Shown: positions 62,516 to 64,000 of the stretch, piece by piece
How positions within the stretch are numbered: position 1 is the first letter of the stretch
How the letters are laid out: every line of letters starts with the position of its first letter
DNA from: Chromohalobacter canadensis
GTDB taxonomy: Bacteria > Pseudomonadota > Gammaproteobacteria > Pseudomonadales > Halomonadaceae
NCBI RefSeq assembly: GCF_029544075.1
Contig: NZ_JAJQJH010000002.1
Coordinates: 1-64,000, forward strand
Direction: 5' to 3'
Length of the DNA: 64,000 nt
The notes under the pieces: generated by a model
Told to the model about the DNA's origin: nothing
Seen by the model: the letters and a program-made list of their open reading frames with translations, nothing else
Database searches by the model: none
Position numbers and translations under genes: made by a program

Positions 62516-64000
62516 GCACTGTCTCCTTCATCGTTCTGACGTTGCTCGCCACCACCGTCATCGTTGCCATTCTGGAAACGCTTCTCGATGAAGTCCTTGA
62601 GCGTCTGCTGCGACTCGCTGATATCCGGCAGCTCAGGCCGAATGGTCTTGTCACGCAATGACTCAAGGCGCCCAAGGGAGTTGTTCACCGCATCTTGCTC
62701 GGTGTCGTAGTAGCGCTCAATCAGGGTGATCGCCTTGTCGAGGCTGGCTTGGTAAAGCTTGGGCTCGGTCTTGAGCAAGGCCAATTGAGCCTGCTCGAGC
62801 AAGAGGCGCGCGTTCTGGCGCAGGTAGGACTCCTGCTCAGGTGTCACCAAGGCTTCAAGCGCTTCATCGTGACGGCGTATGACGACGAGATCCTTGAGCT
62901 CACCGCCCAGGCGGGAGAGCTGTTGTTGCCAGCCGCCCTTGAGCGAGGAATCGTCGTCGTTCTGCGCGGTGATCTCTTCCACGTCCTGCTTGAGCGGCAA
63001 CCCCGCCAGTTGCTCCTGCTGCGCCATCAATGTCAGATACAAGCCGGTGCGATCTACCGTGGGCACTGAATCCAGCGCCGCCAGCTCGGACTGAATCGCC
63101 CGGCGCACCGGAATCAGTGCCGGGTTGTCGGCATCTGTCAGACGTTTATCGGCAGCCTTGAGCAACGCCTTGGCACCCTTGACGTCGCGCTCGAGCTGCA
63201 GGCGCTGGTTAGCCAAGCGCAGCAGATACTCGGCCTCGGCATGCAGCCACTCGCGCGGGTCGGCCTCCTGCTCGTCGGCCAGCTCGGAGAGCACCTTGTC
63301 GAGATTCTTGTCGATGTCTTGACGATAGTCCTGAAAATCGCCCTTGAGCGATTCGAACGCCTTCTCTCGTTGGTCGAGACGTTCGCGCAGCGTGTCGAGG
63401 GTCTGCGCGTTCTTCTCGCCGGCACTGGCCAGCTCGGCCTGTTGCGCCTGTAAGCGCTTCCAGCCATACCCAAGCCCCAGCGCCACGACGATGGCTACGA
63501 TTACGGCGATGATCAGCGCCACAATGGCCAGGCCACGCCCGTTGCCACCGCCACCTTGCGAAGTTTGTGCGGAGGGGGGCGAGGTGCCGTTGCCGACGCC
63601 GCCGGCTTTACTCGACGTCGTCTTGTCATGCGAGGCAGCGCCCGCCGACGCCCCACCGGCCGACGATGAGCGCGTGCCGCCGGTGCGGGTCTTACCCGTA
63701 TCCTTGGCCGGGGTGTCCGTCGCTTTTTGCTGGGACTTGGCGCCACGTTTGGCGGTAGCCGACGATGCGCCGGCTCCGGATGTCGTCTCGCTCGCCTTGC
63801 GAGACGCATCGTCCGTCTTTTCATCCGCCTTTGACGTCGCATCGGAAGAAGTCTGGGACGCCGCGGCGTCGGTTGTCGATGCCTTGGACGACGCGGCATC
63901 CGCCGCCTTGTCCGAGGCACCGCGCGCCTCGTCGGCTACCTCGCCGTCGGCGTCGGCCTTGTGAGTCTCGGAGGAAGCCGGCGACTGAGGCGTCTCGTCA
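62512..64000 (-). CDS. hemX: HemX-like protein (partial, runs off the right edge)
   Basis: At least 495 residues are visible and the start lies beyond the window. The N-terminal 160 or so residues are low-complexity, rich in Ser, Thr, Ala, Asp, Lys and Gly, and continue in frame to the edge. A single transmembrane helix follows (GTG codon 63522 falls just before it), then a coiled-coil HemX domain with LRERLDQREKAFESLKGDF and EYLLRLANQRLQLERDVKGA. HemX was once called uroporphyrinogen III methylase, but this form lacks such a domain. hemC and hemD are expected past the edge. The internal GTG at 63522 is not the true start. Confidence 0.88.
   Translation of the reverse strand, partial: DETPQSPASSETHKADADGEVADEARGASDKAADAASSKASTTDAAASQTSSDATSKADEKTDDASRKASETTSGAGASSATAKRGAKSQQKATDTPAKDTGKTRTGGTRSSSAGGASAGAASHDKTTSSKAGGVGNGTSPPSAQTSQGGGGNGRGLAIVALIIAVIVAIVVALGLGYGWKRLQAQQAELASAGEKNAQTLDTLRERLDQREKAFESLKGDFQDYRQDIDKNLDKVLSELADEQEADPREWLHAEAEYLLRLANQRLQLERDVKGAKALLKAADKRLTDADNPALIPVRRAIQSELAALDSVPTVDRTGLYLTLMAQQEQLAGLPLKQDVEEITAQNDDDSSLKGGWQQQLSRLGGELKDLVVIRRHDEALEALVTPEQESYLRQNARLLLEQAQLALLKTEPKLYQASLDKAITLIERYYDTEQDAVNNSLGRLESLRDKTIRPELPDISESQQTLKDFIEKRFQNGNDDGGGEQRQNDEGDSA

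Overview
The window is a continuous stretch of a gammaproteobacterial chromosome with high GC, tightly packed genes and a normal housekeeping content. Gene order (dksA-gluQ-cbrB-[RNA]-pcnB-folK-panBCD; pnp-rpsO-truB-rbfA-infB-nusA-rimP-tRNAs-secG-tpiA-glmM-folP-ftsH-rlmE; greA-carB-carA-dapB; dnaJ-dnaK-grpE-recN-fur-bamE; hemYX) follows the Pseudomonas/Oceanospirillales pattern. Acidic tails (SecG, BamE), an orphan glycine-betaine-type binding protein and a large MscS-type channel suggest a moderate halophile of the Halomonadaceae (Chromohalobacter/Halomonas type). That assignment is inference from remembered gene order and protein style, not from a search. Layout: 0.2-9.6 kb carries tyrS, anmK, the twitching ATPases pilU/pilT, yggS-proC-yggT-metX-metW and sfsA. 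9.7-17.8 kb carries dksA, gluQ, the sigma-54 response regulator cbrB, a roughly 490-nt AACAAC-rich noncoding RNA that looks like CrcZ, pcnB, folK and the pantothenate genes panBCD. 17.9-20.2 kb holds a thiolase and a membrane acyltransferase. 20.3-35.9 kb, nearly all on the minus strand, is the translation/RNA-processing superoperon from rlmE-ftsH through folP, glmM, tpiA, secG, two tRNAs, rimP, nusA, infB, rbfA, truB and rpsO to pnp. 36.1-42.5 kb holds yhbY, then greA, carB, carA and dapB. 42.6-47.0 kb is an apparent insertion carrying a DUF2218 protein, a three-gene iron/siderophore ABC importer and a drug/metabolite exporter, placed between dapB and dnaJ, which are neighbours in Pseudomonas. 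47.2-55.9 kb is the heat-shock set dnaJ, dnaK and grpE with clear sigma-32 promoters, recN with a LexA box, fur, bamE, rnfH, ratA, smpB and the tmRNA gene ssrA. 56.0-61.1 kb holds the orphan betaine-type binding protein, a YbiO-like mechanosensitive channel and a purine permease. The right edge enters hemY and a partial hemX. The most notable system is the carbon-catabolite module at 11.4-13.6 kb. A CbrB orthologue without an adjacent cbrA kinase is followed by TGTTACC/GGTAACAC half-sites, a near-consensus -24/-12 sigma-54 promoter with correct spacing, an RNA with about nine A-rich AACAACAA-type Hfq-decoy motifs, and a strong terminator. The same pair of half-sites reappears upstream of panB, which suggests a wider regulon. 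No CRISPR array, insertion sequence, prophage or rRNA operon was seen.
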